Shown here in pieces: positions 63,863-64,000 of a stretch of 64,000 nucleotides of DNA. The DNA lies in assembly GCF_014696435.1 (NCBI RefSeq), contig NZ_JACJQG010000024.1:1-64000 (forward strand). Reading direction: 5' to 3'. Made by a program: the position numbers and the translations under genes. Source of the DNA: Calothrix anomala FACHB-343. Lineage in GTDB: Bacteria > Cyanobacteriota > Cyanobacteriia > Cyanobacteriales > Nostocaceae. Each line of letters starts with the position of its first letter. The stretch's first letter is position 1. A model generated the notes under the pieces. The model was not told the DNA's origin, searched no databases, and was given only the letters and a program-made list of their open reading frames with translations.

Positions 63863-64000
63863 TTACTCAGCATCAATTGCTGATACACCCTCATCTTCAT
63901 CACTCTTAGGAGGTCTTTGTTGGAACCTTCTCTGCATTCTTCCTGTAGTAGTTCGTTTACGAAACTTTCTGGCGTATGCCTGGTTCCGTAGCGCCTTTTC
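63863..64000 (-). CDS. C-terminal end of a basic protein, gene runs off the window
   Basis: The last 45 residues of a minus-strand gene are visible. They are very basic (KALRNQAYARKFRKRTTTG, then RMQRRFQQR) and end in an acidic tail (SDEDEGVSAIDAE). Such a basic block followed by an acid tail suits an RNA- or DNA-binding protein. I do not recognise the family from this piece. Confidence 0.6.
   Translation of the reverse strand, partial: EKALRNQAYARKFRKRTTTGRMQRRFQQRPPKSDEDEGVSAIDAE

Overview
The window is cyanobacterial chromosome, most likely from a filamentous member of the Nostocales. The evidence is the abundance of the HIP1 octamer GCGATCGC, heptanucleotide short tandem repeats in most intergenic gaps, cyanophycin genes (cphB-cphA), single-span SecE, several Ser/Thr kinases with cyanobacterial architecture, and a rplS-trnW-secE-nusG-rplK-rplA-rplJ-rplL order. 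The genus is an inference.

Layout. 0-3 kb is a decaying accessory patch: a degenerate receiver protein, a phytochrome-like histidine kinase reduced to fragments, and a truncated TnsB-like transposase next to a complete-looking transposon end with eight ordered repeats. 3-8.5 kb holds a glycosyltransferase and the ribosomal/transcription cluster, with an L10 leader and tRNA-Trp. 10-19.5 kb is a signalling island: three paralogous membrane Ser/Thr kinases with different C-terminal sensor-like domains, an ABC exporter with two FHA domains, a VanY-type carboxypeptidase and a Uma2 nuclease. 19.5-22 kb carries a 2'-5' RNA ligase-like protein, a YciI protein, SRP RNA, two conserved small proteins and queF.

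22.2-38.3 kb is a zinc-limitation island. It has divergent znuA and znuCB, thrS-hisI, a WD40 protein, hemB, a small COG0523-like P-loop protein followed by two metallophosphoesterase-like proteins with altered metal ligands, an FAD protein, folE and a His-rich COG0523 GTPase. Zur-box-like palindromes (consensus about TGATAATnrTTATCA) precede znuA/znuC, thrS, hemB and both COG0523-type genes. A tnpB element lies inside the island.

38-46.9 kb is mostly housekeeping: a pentapeptide-RidA fusion, Nudix, malQ, a RodZ-like protein, an RsuA/RluB-type pseudouridine synthase, a DUF2993 protein, cdsA and cbiT. 47-52 kb holds a second tnpB element, a fourth kinase, a free-standing relative of its C-terminal half, an ankyrin protein, an orphan antitoxin-like gene and a tatA that is short and easily missed. 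52-64 kb holds cphA, cphB, trmD, ispF, an overlapping PD-(D/E)XK/PIN-like pair, an oligopeptide-binding lipoprotein, larB, argH and the end of an unidentified basic protein.

The most interesting signals are (1) the transposon end with truncated TnsB, resembling Tn7-like elements of the CRISPR-associated (type V-K) group, although no Cas12k or CRISPR array is present; (2) the Zur-box island with Cys-substituted phosphoesterase-like proteins; and (3) the kinase/FHA-ABC exporter island, which parallels mycobacterial PknF/Rv1747. Family assignments were made by eye from motifs; no database search was run.
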